From Terriglobus roseus (GTDB lineage Bacteria; Acidobacteriota; Terriglobia; Terriglobales; Acidobacteriaceae), in contig NZ_FNSD01000001.1 of assembly GCF_900105625.1 (NCBI RefSeq), positions 2,046,001 to 2,110,000 on the forward strand: DNA of 64,000 bases. Reading direction: 5' to 3'. The notes below the pieces were generated by a model, which made no database searches, was not told where the DNA came from, and saw nothing but the letters and a program-made list of their open reading frames with translations. Position 1 is the first letter of the stretch, and each line of letters opens with the position of its first letter. This document shows, piece by piece, positions 38,574 to 48,050 of this stretch. The translations under genes were made by a program, and so were the position numbers.

Positions 38574-40313
38574 ATGGAGACGGCCCAGACGTCGATCACA
38601 CAAGCCCCAACGCTGACACGAGGGGATACCTTCGTAGGATGGCTGTGCATTCTCCCCGTACTACTCAGCGTGCTGGCGGCTGCACCGTTCGCCGAGATGG
38701 GCGTGCACGACGACTGGTCCTACATCTACAGTGCCAAAATCTTTGCTGAGACCGGCCATATTGCCTATAACGGCTGGGCCGCGTTCCCGCTGGGATGGCT
38801 GCTATTTGCCGGGGCACTCTTCATCAGAGTCTTCGGGTTCTCTTTCACCACAGTTCGCTCAGTTGATGTCATCATCGGCTGTCTCTCCGTACCGCTGGTT
38901 CATGCGCTGTTTCGGCGTCTTGGTCTAAGTCGCAGGACATCGGTTGCAGCAACCCTGACGCTTGTCTTATGTCCGCTGTTCCTAGCGCTGACAGCAAGCT
39001 TTATGTCCGACATTCCTTCGTTGTTCTGCATGCTCCTCTGCCTCTACGGCTGCGTCCGGGCGATGCAGGCGCGCACTGATCGCGCAGCTTGCGCGTGGCT
39101 AATGACAGCTGCTATCGGAAACCTGGCAGGCGGGACCGTGAGGCAGATTGCCTGGCTGGGCGTCCTAACCATGGTTCCTGCAACCGCATTCTTCCTACGC
39201 CGACGACGTGGAGTATTCGCTACCGGCATGGCGGCATTTGCACTTTCAGTCCTCATGATTGCGGCCATCTTGCACTGGTTCAACCACCAACCCTACGTTG
39301 CAATCGAGCCGCTGCTTCCAACGGAGTTCTCACGAAGGGGTCTATGGCTCATCGTGAAAGTTGGATTCCGAGCTGCCTGCACCATGGTCCTTGTTCTGTC
39401 GCCTCTCCTCTTCGCGCTCGCGATGGGGTACCCGATCCGAGATCGCCGCGCGCGGCGCGCACTGCTGGCGATATTGAGCGTCATCGCACTGGTCATCGTC
39501 TTACTTTCGTCGCGGCATGGCGGGGTACGGTGGCTCACCATGCTGACCGGTGACTACCTCAGCGCCAAAGGCATTCTTGATCTGCCGTGGTTCTATGTCC
39601 CCGCTCCGGACGTCCTTCCACGCTGGGTGCAGGCGCTTTTCACGGCCTTTGCATTCTCTACTGCTGCCACCTGCCTGCTGCTATGGAGTCGCGAGAAGAG
39701 GGATTGGCGCCACGTTCGTACCGCGATTCGCGGTCCGCTCTTCTTCTTGCTCGGGCCATTCACAGCGGCCTACCTGCTCTTGGTCATGACGCGCGCCGCC
39801 GTCTTTGATCGCTACTTTCTACCCGTCCTGTTTGTTCTTATCCTGCTGCTGTTGCGTTGGATGGAGCGCAGGAGGGATCAGCCGATCTCCGTGGCGTGGG
39901 TTCTGCCACTGGTTGCGCTTACGGCCTATGGAGTCGCCGGTATGCATGATCTGTTCGCCTTGACGCGTGCGCGACTCATGGCTGCAGATGAACTGCGTTC
40001 CGCCGGAGTTCCGAGGACGGCCTTCCAGGCCGGATTTGAATACGACGCCTGGACACAGTTGGAGAAGACTGGTCATGTCAATGAGCCACGTATGCGGACA
40101 CCGGCGGGGGCTTACCAGCCATGGACCAAGCCCGCCAATGTATCGGACGAATGCGTGCTCTGGTTCTCGAACTACACGCCTTCAATCCACCCCGAGTATG
40201 TCCTCTCAAATCGGCCGGGAACTTGTTATCCCGTTGCCGACATGCCACCCGTTCACTACCGGACCTGGTTTGCACCGAGGGAACACACGATCTACATCGA
40301 ACGCCTGAAGTAG
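38574..40313 (+). CDS. GT39-like membrane glycosyltransferase
   Basis: The 579-residue protein has about 10-12 membrane helices and the acidic motif MGVHDDWSYIYSAKIF near residue 43, typical of GT-C enzymes related to protein mannosyltransferases (PMT/ArnT type). A polyprenyl-phosphate sugar would be the donor and an envelope glycan, lipid or protein the acceptor. A soluble C-terminal tail of about 90 residues follows the last helix. It starts 2 bases after the small membrane protein gene. The precise acceptor cannot be read from sequence. Confidence 0.82.
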   Translation: METAQTSITQAPTLTRGDTFVGWLCILPVLLSVLAAAPFAEMGVHDDWSYIYSAKIFAETGHIAYNGWAAFPLGWLLFAGALFIRVFGFSFTTVRSVDVIIGCLSVPLVHALFRRLGLSRRTSVAATLTLVLCPLFLALTASFMSDIPSLFCMLLCLYGCVRAMQARTDRAACAWLMTAAIGNLAGGTVRQIAWLGVLTMVPATAFFLRRRRGVFATGMAAFALSVLMIAAILHWFNHQPYVAIEPLLPTEFSRRGLWLIVKVGFRAACTMVLVLSPLLFALAMGYPIRDRRARRALLAILSVIALVIVLLSSRHGGVRWLTMLTGDYLSAKGILDLPWFYVPAPDVLPRWVQALFTAFAFSTAATCLLLWSREKRDWRHVRTAIRGPLFFLLGPFTAAYLLLVMTRAAVFDRYFLPVLFVLILLLLRWMERRRDQPISVAWVLPLVALTAYGVAGMHDLFALTRARLMAADELRSAGVPRTAFQAGFEYDAWTQLEKTGHVNEPRMRTPAGAYQPWTKPANVSDECVLWFSNYTPSIHPEYVLSNRPGTCYPVADMPPVHYRTWFAPREHTIYIERLK

Positions 40314-40382
40314 CCAGCATGCACTAATGAGTTTTGCGATGCCGCTCGCCCTATCGAAACCGAGCGATGCTACGCTTTTCGC

Positions 40383-41081
40383 ATGAGGGCCCTCGCATTC
40401 TTCCTTGCCGTCTTCGCAGGTATCGCGGTCGCGCAAGCCCCAGCTCCGCTGCACAACGGCCAGTCCGTCCAACTGCATGGAACGATACAGCTCGAGCCGA
40501 AAGGACGGCTGCAATTCGCCACGGTAAGAACGAAGGAAGGGTACGTTGCCATCGTGGATGCGGGTGCGGGGAAAGCAGCACGCGGCCAGGTGCTCCATGA
40601 GATCGCGTTGAGCGGCTACCACCGGTACGACCTGCTGGCTGCCCACCGCGACCAGACAGTTACTGTCACTGGCAAGATGATGACCAACGGCGATAGCCCC
40701 TACTATTTCAAGAACACTTCGCTGATGGCAACAAGCATTCGCCTTGCGGATGGCACCGAGCTACTGGGCGAAGCACGTGAGCAAAAGGTCGCAGCGGATG
40801 TTGGGATACTCCGCGTTGCCATCACACTGCCTGCGGAACTTACCGCACCATGGGTCTATGACGGGCCGGGCTTCAGTGACTCGCAACGTCCCGCCGTCTG
40901 CAGCAGCAACGGTGGAGGCGATGTCGTGAACTGCTACTGTCCGCTGGGCTTCCGCGCCTCGGAGGCTGTGATGCTATCGGATAGCAAACGAGAAGCCGGC
41001 AAGCTCATGGGACAGTTAGCACAGTTCGGTGTCGGCGATGGTGCGCGACTCATTCGCCTGGATCTCACCTGCATGCGCTAG
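40383..41081 (+). CDS. secreted protein of unknown function
   Basis: The 232-residue protein has a signal peptide (ALAFFLAVFAGIAVAQ). The first half (SVQLHGTIQLEPKGRLQFATVR ... QTVTVTGKMMTNG) has the look of a beta-barrel binding domain (OB-like). The second half includes a pair of cysteines in VNCYCPLGF. No family is recognised. It follows the GT39-like gene on the same strand. Confidence 0.65.
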   Translation: MRALAFFLAVFAGIAVAQAPAPLHNGQSVQLHGTIQLEPKGRLQFATVRTKEGYVAIVDAGAGKAARGQVLHEIALSGYHRYDLLAAHRDQTVTVTGKMMTNGDSPYYFKNTSLMATSIRLADGTELLGEAREQKVAADVGILRVAITLPAELTAPWVYDGPGFSDSQRPAVCSSNGGGDVVNCYCPLGFRASEAVMLSDSKREAGKLMGQLAQFGVGDGARLIRLDLTCMR

Positions 41082-41252
41082 GCGATCTCCCGCAATGTGC
41101 CTGTGCGCGGAAGGCCCGTTCTTGCTAAGCCCAAGGAGATCCAGAGTGGAATTGGGCAAGTATTCCACGGCCTCCAGAGCCCGAAGTTATTTCGCCAAGG
41201 CACTGGACACAACACTGAACTGCCCAACGCCCCCAACGCATCTCATCGAGTG

Positions 41253-42215
41253 ATGACGAACAAACCGATGCCCGAAACGCCGCTGGAGCAAGCTCCTCTT
41301 GCCTACGAGAACGAAGAATTCCTGGATAGCCCGGACGCGCGCATGTTGCGCATCATGGCCGAGTACCAGGAGCCAATGGCCCGCTTCCGCCGGGAACGCA
41401 TCCAGGACACCGTTGTCTTCTTCGGCAGTGCCCGCTTTGCCGCTTTGGATGTTGCGCAGGGTCGGATGCAGCTGCTGGAAAACTCTTACTCCAATGAACT
41501 GGCGCCCGACGCCGAACAGCCCGCGCAACCCGGCGACATCAACGCAAGCGATCTGAAGCGCAGGCATGCAGAGACCGCCATCGAGATGGCGGGTTACTAC
41601 GAGGATGCGCGCAAGCTCGCGTACATGCTGACCGACTGGACCAAGGGCCTCCCCGGACGCCGCAGGCGTTTTGTCGTGACCAGTGGTGGCGGTCCGGGCA
41701 TCATGGAGGCGGCAAACCGTGGGGCATTCGAAGCCGGGGGTAAGACCATTGGCCTGAACATCGCACTGCCCTTCGAGCAGCGGCCCAATCCGTACATAAC
41801 CCCTGCGCTCAACTTCCAGTTCCACTATTTCTTCATGCGCAAGTTCTGGTTCGCCTACCTGGCGAAGGCTCTGGTGGTCTTCCCCGGCGGCTTCGGTACC
41901 CTCGATGAAATGTTCGAACTGCTGACGCTGGCGCAGACCCACAAGATGGCTAAGGAGATGACGATCGTCATCTACGGCAGCGATTACTGGAAGGGCGTGA
42001 TCAACCTGGATCTGCTTGCGGAGAAAGGCGCGATCGCGATGAAGGACAAGGATCTGTTCCGCTTCGCCGATACTCCCGAGGCGGCCTTCGCCATCCTGCG
42101 TGAGGGACTGCAAAAGCACTGCCCACAGTGCCCGCCCGACGAGAGAGTGCCGGACGAACCAGCACCCAATGCGCAGGAAGCCCTTGGTCCGGACATCGCA
42201 GCTACCCTCGGCTGA
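41253..42215 (+). CDS. LOG-family protein (cytokinin riboside monophosphate phosphoribohydrolase-like)
   Basis: The 320-residue protein has the TIGR00730-type Rossmann fold with the two signature segments SGGGPGIMEAANRGAFEAGG and FPGGFGTLDEMFE. The family was once labelled lysine decarboxylase and includes nucleotide 5'-monophosphate phosphoribohydrolases. I start it at the ATG at 41253; the frame extends upstream to 41097 but that part is not protein-like. The N-terminal extension of about 60 residues before VVFFGSARF and the C-terminal tail are longer than in small LOG proteins. Confidence 0.87.
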   Translation: MTNKPMPETPLEQAPLAYENEEFLDSPDARMLRIMAEYQEPMARFRRERIQDTVVFFGSARFAALDVAQGRMQLLENSYSNELAPDAEQPAQPGDINASDLKRRHAETAIEMAGYYEDARKLAYMLTDWTKGLPGRRRRFVVTSGGGPGIMEAANRGAFEAGGKTIGLNIALPFEQRPNPYITPALNFQFHYFFMRKFWFAYLAKALVVFPGGFGTLDEMFELLTLAQTHKMAKEMTIVIYGSDYWKGVINLDLLAEKGAIAMKDKDLFRFADTPEAAFAILREGLQKHCPQCPPDERVPDEPAPNAQEALGPDIAATLG

Positions 42216-42273
42216 CCGACTCCCACTCATGACGAGGAAGCCCGTCGTGTATGGGGTAGCGCGGAGGCATTTC

Positions 42274-43227
42274 CTATCTGCCGAGGAAACCTTCAACGGC
42301 CTCAACGAACTTCCCCGGTTGCTCCAACGACGGCACGTGGCCGCTTTGCTCCACGAGGACAAGTTTTGCACCAGGGATCGCCTCGGCATACGCATGCACC
42401 TGTGCAACGGGAACCGTGGAATCTTCAGCACCCCAGACTACAAGCGTCGGCAGCGTGATGCTGCTGGCCTTGTCGCCTACGGCTTCCTTCAACACGGCAG
42501 GGTTCGTCATGAAGGCATTGGTGACGAGTCCATCGTTCGCAGCAAGCTTCGTGATGAAGCGTCGCTTTGCAACCTCTGCTGTAATCAAGTCCTTATTGAA
42601 GAAGACCGCCCGAAGCCCAGTGATGACCTCGTCGACCGTACTGACCGATAGGTGGATGGTTGGGCTCGGCACGCCGGCGGTCTGCGGCACAACGAAACCC
42701 GCTGCGTCTTCAAGGATGAGACGGCGCGGTGGAGGCAGCGTGCTGCCAGGTACCAGTGCCTGCTCAGCGTACGCGGCGGCGACCCATCCGCCAAGCGATT
42801 CGCCCAAGAGATCGAAGCGCGTGACACCGATCGTGCGCAGGAACTCTGCAAGGAACTCAACATAGGTCTGCACGCGGTATGCGATCAGTGGTTTATCACT
42901 CTGGCCGGAACCAATCTGGTCCAGCGCAATGACGCGACGATGCTTCGCAAGCGCCGGCAACGACGGTCCGAAGTCGACGTCGGCCTGAGAGCCATAGCCA
43001 TGCACGAGTACCAACACAGACTGGTCCGGAGAAGTGGACTTGCCCATGTCGTAGTACGCGATGCTTTGCCCAAAGACAGGGACGCGATGCTGCGCAGGCA
43101 GTGGGTGCCCAAAAATATCTGTGTTGTGTTGAGAAGCAGCCACGTGAAGTTGCGCGAGGGACGGCACAGGAAGGCAGAGCGCGGAAAGCGCCAGGAGTGC
43201 GAAGCGTAAGCGAATCGTCATAGTCAT
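42274..43227 (-). CDS. secreted alpha/beta hydrolase
   Basis: The 317-residue protein (ATG at 43227, or 43221) has a signal peptide ending PSLAQ. The hydrolase core has LVHGYGSQADVDFGP, the nucleophile elbow LLGESLGGWVAAAYA, an acidic residue in VWGAEDSTVP and the catalytic His in EQSGHVPSLEQP. It resembles exported esterases or epoxide-hydrolase-like enzymes. It is convergent with the LOG gene (58 bases between) and divergent from the glycosyltransferase. Confidence 0.87.
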   Translation of the reverse strand: MTMTIRLRFALLALSALCLPVPSLAQLHVAASQHNTDIFGHPLPAQHRVPVFGQSIAYYDMGKSTSPDQSVLVLVHGYGSQADVDFGPSLPALAKHRRVIALDQIGSGQSDKPLIAYRVQTYVEFLAEFLRTIGVTRFDLLGESLGGWVAAAYAEQALVPGSTLPPPRRLILEDAAGFVVPQTAGVPSPTIHLSVSTVDEVITGLRAVFFNKDLITAEVAKRRFITKLAANDGLVTNAFMTNPAVLKEAVGDKASSITLPTLVVWGAEDSTVPVAQVHAYAEAIPGAKLVLVEQSGHVPSLEQPGKFVEAVEGFLGR

Positions 43228-43353
43228 CTGGTGGCCGCCACTCATGCGAGAGGTCGTCCCTGAGAAGAAGCCTACTCCATGACGAAGACTCCTGCCCGCA
43301 GATGAGCACGACATCCCGTCACACGATGCGCATCGCTCTGATACTTTGTCGCC

Positions 43354-44520
43354 ATGGGTGCGCCGCGTGTCGCCTTTTTTCCGGACTCGTTTCACGAGGT
43401 GAACGGCGTGGCCCACACCGCGCGGAACTTCACTGCCTACGCGCAGCGTCACGGGCTCCCCTTTCTGGCCATCCGCGCGGGCGCGCCAGGCTCTGTTGGC
43501 GCCGCAATTGTTACCACGCAGGGCTCCGTGACGGCGGTCGATCTGCCGCGCGGCCGCGCCTCCATCGCCATGGAGAAGGACCTCAGCTTCGACCCATTCT
43601 TCGCGCGCTATGGCCGCGTCATCCGCCGTGCGTTGCGTGACTTCAGGCCGGACGTCATCCACATCACGGGCCCAAGCGAACTCGGGATCTTCGGCGCATA
43701 CTTCGCCTGGAAGATGGGCATCCCTCTGGCAGCAAGCTGGCACACCAACGTACACGAATATGCTGGACGCCGATCCGCACGACTTGGTAGTCGTGCCGCT
43801 CTTCGAATCGAGGAATCAGCACTCGCTGCTACCGCCCGCTTCTACAGCCTGGCGAGTGTCTTGTATGCGCCCAATGAAGAGCTCTGCACGCTGCTGGCAC
43901 GCACGCAGCGGCCCTGCCACGTGATGCGCCGCGGCGTCGATACCACACTCTTCAGCCCCTCAAAGCGCACGCGCGCGAAGGACGACGGGACCGTCGTGCT
44001 CGGCTATGTGGGCAGGCTCTCCGTCGAGAAGAACATCGCCATGTTGCCACGCATTGAGGCGGAACTACGCGAACTCGGCATCACCAACACTAAGTTCGTA
44101 ATCGTGGGTCAGGGTGGTGACGAAGCGTCTCTGCGCGCCTCGCTCCCCACCGCCGAGTTTGCCGGTGTGCTGCGCGGCGAAGCGCTCGCGGCCGCTTATG
44201 CCAACATGGACATCTTCGTCTTCCCTTCGGACACCGATACCTTCGGCAATGTCGTGCTCGAGGCCCTCGCTAGCGGCGTTCCTGCCGTTGTCACAACCGG
44301 TGGCGGACCGAAGTTCATCGTGCGCGACGGCGTCACAGGCTACGCACGAACACCATCGCTGATGCCTGAGCCCATCGCCGATCTGGTGCGTGACGCGAGC
44401 CTGCGCCATACCATGGCGACGGCCGCCCGCGAGTATGCCCTGGGTTGTCGCTGGGACGCTATCTTCGATGGTGTCTACGCGCACTACCCGGCGGCGGCGC
44501 ATCTGGATCTAATGCGGTAG
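43354..44520 (+). CDS. GT4-family glycosyltransferase
   Basis: The 388-residue protein is a GT-B glycosyltransferase of family 4: N-terminal domain beginning VAFFPDSFHEVNGVAHTAR and the C-terminal nucleotide-sugar domain with GYVGRLSVEKNIAMLPRIE and FPSDTDTFGNVVLEALASGVPAV, the EX7E-like segment. It is cytoplasmic or peripheral and likely adds mannose or glucose to a lipid or glycan, similar to GDP-mannose-dependent mannosyltransferases. Its last 62 bases overlap the 3' end of the convergent GH13-like gene. Confidence 0.88.
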   Translation: MGAPRVAFFPDSFHEVNGVAHTARNFTAYAQRHGLPFLAIRAGAPGSVGAAIVTTQGSVTAVDLPRGRASIAMEKDLSFDPFFARYGRVIRRALRDFRPDVIHITGPSELGIFGAYFAWKMGIPLAASWHTNVHEYAGRRSARLGSRAALRIEESALAATARFYSLASVLYAPNEELCTLLARTQRPCHVMRRGVDTTLFSPSKRTRAKDDGTVVLGYVGRLSVEKNIAMLPRIEAELRELGITNTKFVIVGQGGDEASLRASLPTAEFAGVLRGEALAAAYANMDIFVFPSDTDTFGNVVLEALASGVPAVVTTGGGPKFIVRDGVTGYARTPSLMPEPIADLVRDASLRHTMATAAREYALGCRWDAIFDGVYAHYPAAAHLDLMR

Positions 44521-45697
44521 ATGGTGCATAGCTGTCGCTGCGAACCTCCGCCAGCAGAGCCGCGCCGGCAGGCAACACGCCCGTCTCGACATTCACCGAA
44601 CCCATGCCACCGTCGCCTCGCAGCAGCGGACGAAGGTACGCTCCACGCATGCCCTGCGCGGCCATGACTTGCGAAAGATGCAGCGTGATGGCTCCTTCCG
44701 AATTGTTCGTGACCAGCAGCAGGCTGCCCCGTGCATTGCGTTGCCGATCACGCAACAGCCACGCGTGTAAGCCCGGATTCCCCGTAGCCAGAACAGACAT
44801 CACACTCGACCGCAACACCGCGTGCGTACTGCGAAGCGTCAGTACCTGCTGCACCGCGCTGCGATCTGCTGCAGTGGTCAACAAATGGCTATCCAGCACT
44901 GGTGCGCCACCCGACAACAGCAGCGGCAGCAAGCTGCGCAAGGCCGGCACCGAACTTGGCAACTGCGCCCCCGGAGCGCTCTCTGCAACGGCACTGGGCG
45001 GCCCTTGTTTCACAATCTCCACAACCTGGGTTGCAGTGTTCATTGCCCCTTGTCCACCAGCCTCCACATCCTGTGCGGAGACAAGGTGCAGCGTAATCGG
45101 ATCGTGGCGCGATGTGGCCGCATTCCGCGAAGTTCCGCTGCGTGCCGGCGAGGAGACGGCCGCCACACCCGGTGTCCTTGCCATGAGGATGCGTTGTCCC
45201 GGGAAACGGTCGATTGTCTCCCGAAGGATGCGTGCCATATCCAGCTCCGTCGGCGTAATTGTCCCGAGATCGAAGCCGGCGACGCCACGGCTCAACCAGA
45301 AGCGGATCTCGCCAGCACCACGGTCCCCCTGCGCGCGCTGCAGCGGCATCCGCACCAGCACATGCATGCGGCGGGCAGAGGCCTCGCGCAGCAGCTCGTC
45401 CAGATCCTGCTCCGAACCGAAGCTCGGATCGAAGGGCAATGCAGCATCGAAGGGGGGCCGCAGATCCGGCAACAGGACGCTGTCCGCGCTGACCGCGCTC
45501 ATGTTCTCCAGACTCTTCGCTACTTCCGCGAAGGTGACGTCCCCGCTGAAGCGCACAAACGCGGCATGCTTCCACCATGCCTCCGGCGTAATGCTATTGC
45601 CGCGCCACCCCGCGTGCGCCAACTGCTGCGAGCGTGCCACGGCACACACCCCACCAAGGAACATTCCGGAAAGCAGGCGGCGACGCGAGAAGGACAT
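44459..45697 (-). CDS. Tat-exported GH13-like protein lacking catalytic residues
   Basis: The 412-residue protein has a twin-arginine leader (FSRRRLLSGMFLGG, residues 3-16). DLDELLREASARRMHVLVRM and the segment FWLSRGVAGFDLGTI align with the alpha-amylase barrel, but the position of the nucleophile Asp (GFRLD in GH13 enzymes) reads GFDLG (residues 141-145). The barrel is otherwise shortened. I infer a glycan-binding or decayed relative of GH13 and not an active enzyme. It overlaps the glycosyltransferase gene by 62 bases at the 3' ends, which suggests tight packing or a shared carbohydrate context. Confidence 0.68.
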   Translation of the reverse strand: MSFSRRRLLSGMFLGGVCAVARSQQLAHAGWRGNSITPEAWWKHAAFVRFSGDVTFAEVAKSLENMSAVSADSVLLPDLRPPFDAALPFDPSFGSEQDLDELLREASARRMHVLVRMPLQRAQGDRGAGEIRFWLSRGVAGFDLGTITPTELDMARILRETIDRFPGQRILMARTPGVAAVSSPARSGTSRNAATSRHDPITLHLVSAQDVEAGGQGAMNTATQVVEIVKQGPPSAVAESAPGAQLPSSVPALRSLLPLLLSGGAPVLDSHLLTTAADRSAVQQVLTLRSTHAVLRSSVMSVLATGNPGLHAWLLRDRQRNARGSLLLVTNNSEGAITLHLSQVMAAQGMRGAYLRPLLRGDGGMGSVNVETGVLPAGAALLAEVRSDSYAPSTALDPDAPPPGSARRHHRR

Positions 45698-45823
45698 GGC
45701 ACAACGTTAGATGCGGGAACCAACCGGGGCAAGGACCGCATCCCAACCCGTGCCCTCTCTCAGCCCAACTGTCCGCCGCGCCAATGTTCCCTGCCTGCCT
45801 CGATGATCTGCGAAAATGGAAGG

Positions 45824-47782
45824 ATGCTGCATCTTGCCGACGGGTCCAAGCGCTTTGGGCATAAGCTTTTATTTGAAGGCGCCAACTGGCTCATTACGCC
45901 GGACGAGCGCACCGGCCTCGTGGGCGGCAACGGCACCGGCAAGTCCACGCTGCTGAAGGTCCTCGCGGGCGTCGAGCAGTTGGACGGCGGCCAGCTCAAT
46001 CGCAGCAAGGGTCTCACCATCGGTTACCTTCCCCAGGACGGCCTGGTGATGCGCGGCAAAACTGTCTTCGAGGAGTGCCTCAGCGTCTTCCACGAAGCCC
46101 TTGCGATGGACAAGGAGATGGACACGCTCAGTGACCAGCTCGCGCACTTCGATCCGGCCTCGCCGGAGTACGCGGCAGTGGCCGACCGCTTCTCGCTCGT
46201 TAGCGACACGCTGCAGCAACATGACCTCTACAACCTTGACGCACAGGTGGGCGCGGTCCTGGGTGGCCTTGGCTTCAGCAAGGACGACTGGCGCCGCCAG
46301 ACGGAGGAGTTCAGCGGTGGCTGGCAGATGCGCATTGCGCTCGCGAAGCTGCTGCTCGAGAAGCCGTCACTCCTGCTGCTTGACGAACCCACGAACCATC
46401 TGGACCTTGAAACTCGCAACTGGCTTGAGGAGTACCTGCGGAGCTATCCGCGTGCGTTCATCCTCATCTCGCACGACCGTTACTTTCTTGACGTGACCGT
46501 CACCAAGATCACGGAAGTCTGGAACAAGCGCGTGTGGTTCTATACCGGCGGCTACGAAAAATACGTCAAGCAGAAGACCGAGCGCCGTGAACAATTGGCC
46601 AAGGACTATGCCAGCCAGCGCGACCGCATCGAGCAGCTCGAAGCGTTTATCAATCGCTTCCGCTACCAGGCCACAAAGGCGAAACAGGTGCAAAGCCGCA
46701 TCAAGGAACTCGACAAGATCGAACGCATCGAGGTGCCGGAGGACGAAGAGACAATTCACTTCTCCTTCCCGCAGCCGCCCGCCAGCGGACGCACTGTTTG
46801 CGAGGTCACAAACCTCTCCAAGCGCTACGACCCGAAACAGATCCTGTCGAATGTGAATTTCACCATCGAACGTGGCGATCGCATCGCGCTCGTTGGGCCC
46901 AACGGCGCGGGTAAATCAACACTCATCCGCATGTTGTCCAAGCTCGAGGAGCCCACCACCGGCACCGTACGCTTCGGCCATAACGTGGTTGCCGATTACT
47001 TCGCGCAGGACCAATACAAGGTGCTGGACCCGAATGCCAAGATGCTCGATGACATCAACGCATCCGCACCAAAGGTCGCACCTGTAGAACTGCGCAACCT
47101 GCTCGGCGCGTTCCTCTTCGCAGGGGACGATGTCTTCAAGCAGCTCGGTGTCCTGAGCGGTGGCGAGCGCAATCGCTACGCATTGGCACGCATGCTCGTG
47201 TCGCCCGCAAATTTCATCCTGCTCGACGAGCCAACGAACCATCTTGACCTGCGTGCGAAGGATGTCCTCCTCGAAGCCATCCGCGCCTTTACAGGCACTG
47301 TACTCTTCGTCTCGCACGATCGCTATTTCATCGACGGCCTTGCAACACGCGTCTTCGAATGCGATCACGGCGGCGTGCAGGTCTATCCCGGTAACTACGA
47401 GGACTACCTGTGGCGCAAGAACGGCGGACCGGAATCGCTGCAAGCCGCAGCCATCGAGATGCAGCGCGCGCACATCCCGGTAGTTGAAACACCCGTCGCT
47501 GTCATTTCGCCTGTGACCACGCCTGCTGTCGCGAACGTGAAGAAGCTGAATCCCATCAAGCTGAAACAGATGCAGGATCGTATTCGCTTTGCGGAAGACG
47601 AAATGCCCCGCATGGAAGACCGCATGACGGCTCTGGAGACAGCAATGGGAAACTTCGTCTCTGCAGAAGAGTCGCAGAAGCAGACTGCAGAACTCGCGGC
47701 ACTGCGCAAGCAACACGAGACTCTCATGCTGGAATGGGAAGAGCTTTCAACACAGTTGGAAGAACAAGGCGCTGCAGTCTGA
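45824..47782 (+). CDS. ABC-F family ATPase
   Basis: The 652-residue protein (ATG at 45824; the longer open frame upstream is antisense to the GH13-like gene) has two ABC domains and no membrane helices: Walker A GGNGTGKST and GPNGAGKST, signature FSGGWQMR and LSGGERNR, Walker B LLLDEPTNHLD twice. The linker between domains (YVKQKTERREQLAKDYASQRDRIEQ) is the P-site tRNA interaction motif region of ABC-F factors. The C-terminal coiled coil (RIRFAEDEMPRMEDRMTALE) is as in Uup/YfmR-type proteins. It acts on ribosomes. Confidence 0.9.
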   Translation: MLHLADGSKRFGHKLLFEGANWLITPDERTGLVGGNGTGKSTLLKVLAGVEQLDGGQLNRSKGLTIGYLPQDGLVMRGKTVFEECLSVFHEALAMDKEMDTLSDQLAHFDPASPEYAAVADRFSLVSDTLQQHDLYNLDAQVGAVLGGLGFSKDDWRRQTEEFSGGWQMRIALAKLLLEKPSLLLLDEPTNHLDLETRNWLEEYLRSYPRAFILISHDRYFLDVTVTKITEVWNKRVWFYTGGYEKYVKQKTERREQLAKDYASQRDRIEQLEAFINRFRYQATKAKQVQSRIKELDKIERIEVPEDEETIHFSFPQPPASGRTVCEVTNLSKRYDPKQILSNVNFTIERGDRIALVGPNGAGKSTLIRMLSKLEEPTTGTVRFGHNVVADYFAQDQYKVLDPNAKMLDDINASAPKVAPVELRNLLGAFLFAGDDVFKQLGVLSGGERNRYALARMLVSPANFILLDEPTNHLDLRAKDVLLEAIRAFTGTVLFVSHDRYFIDGLATRVFECDHGGVQVYPGNYEDYLWRKNGGPESLQAAAIEMQRAHIPVVETPVAVISPVTTPAVANVKKLNPIKLKQMQDRIRFAEDEMPRMEDRMTALETAMGNFVSAEESQKQTAELAALRKQHETLMLEWEELSTQLEEQGAAV

Positions 47783-47857
47783 TCAGACGGTTATGCTGCG
47801 TCTGGCGATGATGAAGCCAGCCGCATAACTATTTCTGACAAATTCGAATCAGGCCGC

Positions 47858-48000
47858 TTCCGGAGGGGCGTGGCTTCAGTCATGCCTTTGAAGTGAATCT
47901 GAAACCCGGCTTCAGCCGCTGAGGCAAGTTCCCTCAGGGGCTAAAGCCCAAAGTGGCTGGATCAGAAATTGTGATGGCTGAAGCCACGCCCGTCCGAAAG
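47858..48000. repeat. palindromic intergenic element, family 1, copy C
   Basis: Left end CGGAGGGGCGTGGCTTCAGT, right end GGCTGAAGCCACGCCCGTCC; inner palindromes CCGGCTTCAGCCGCTGAGGC and CCCTCAGGGGCTAAAGCCC. Its reverse complement has the inner palindromes in the order of copy A. It lies between the convergent ABC-F and receptor genes. Confidence 0.8.
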
Positions 48001-48050
48001 CAAAGACCCACTCATGGACCCCGAAGTGGGAGGTCACTCGTCAGACATGA

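Noticed and set aside
44822-45823. An extension of the ABC-F frame giving 986 residues
   Set aside because: The added part is antisense to the GH13-like gene and has no protein-like pattern; the ABC domain starts at 45824.
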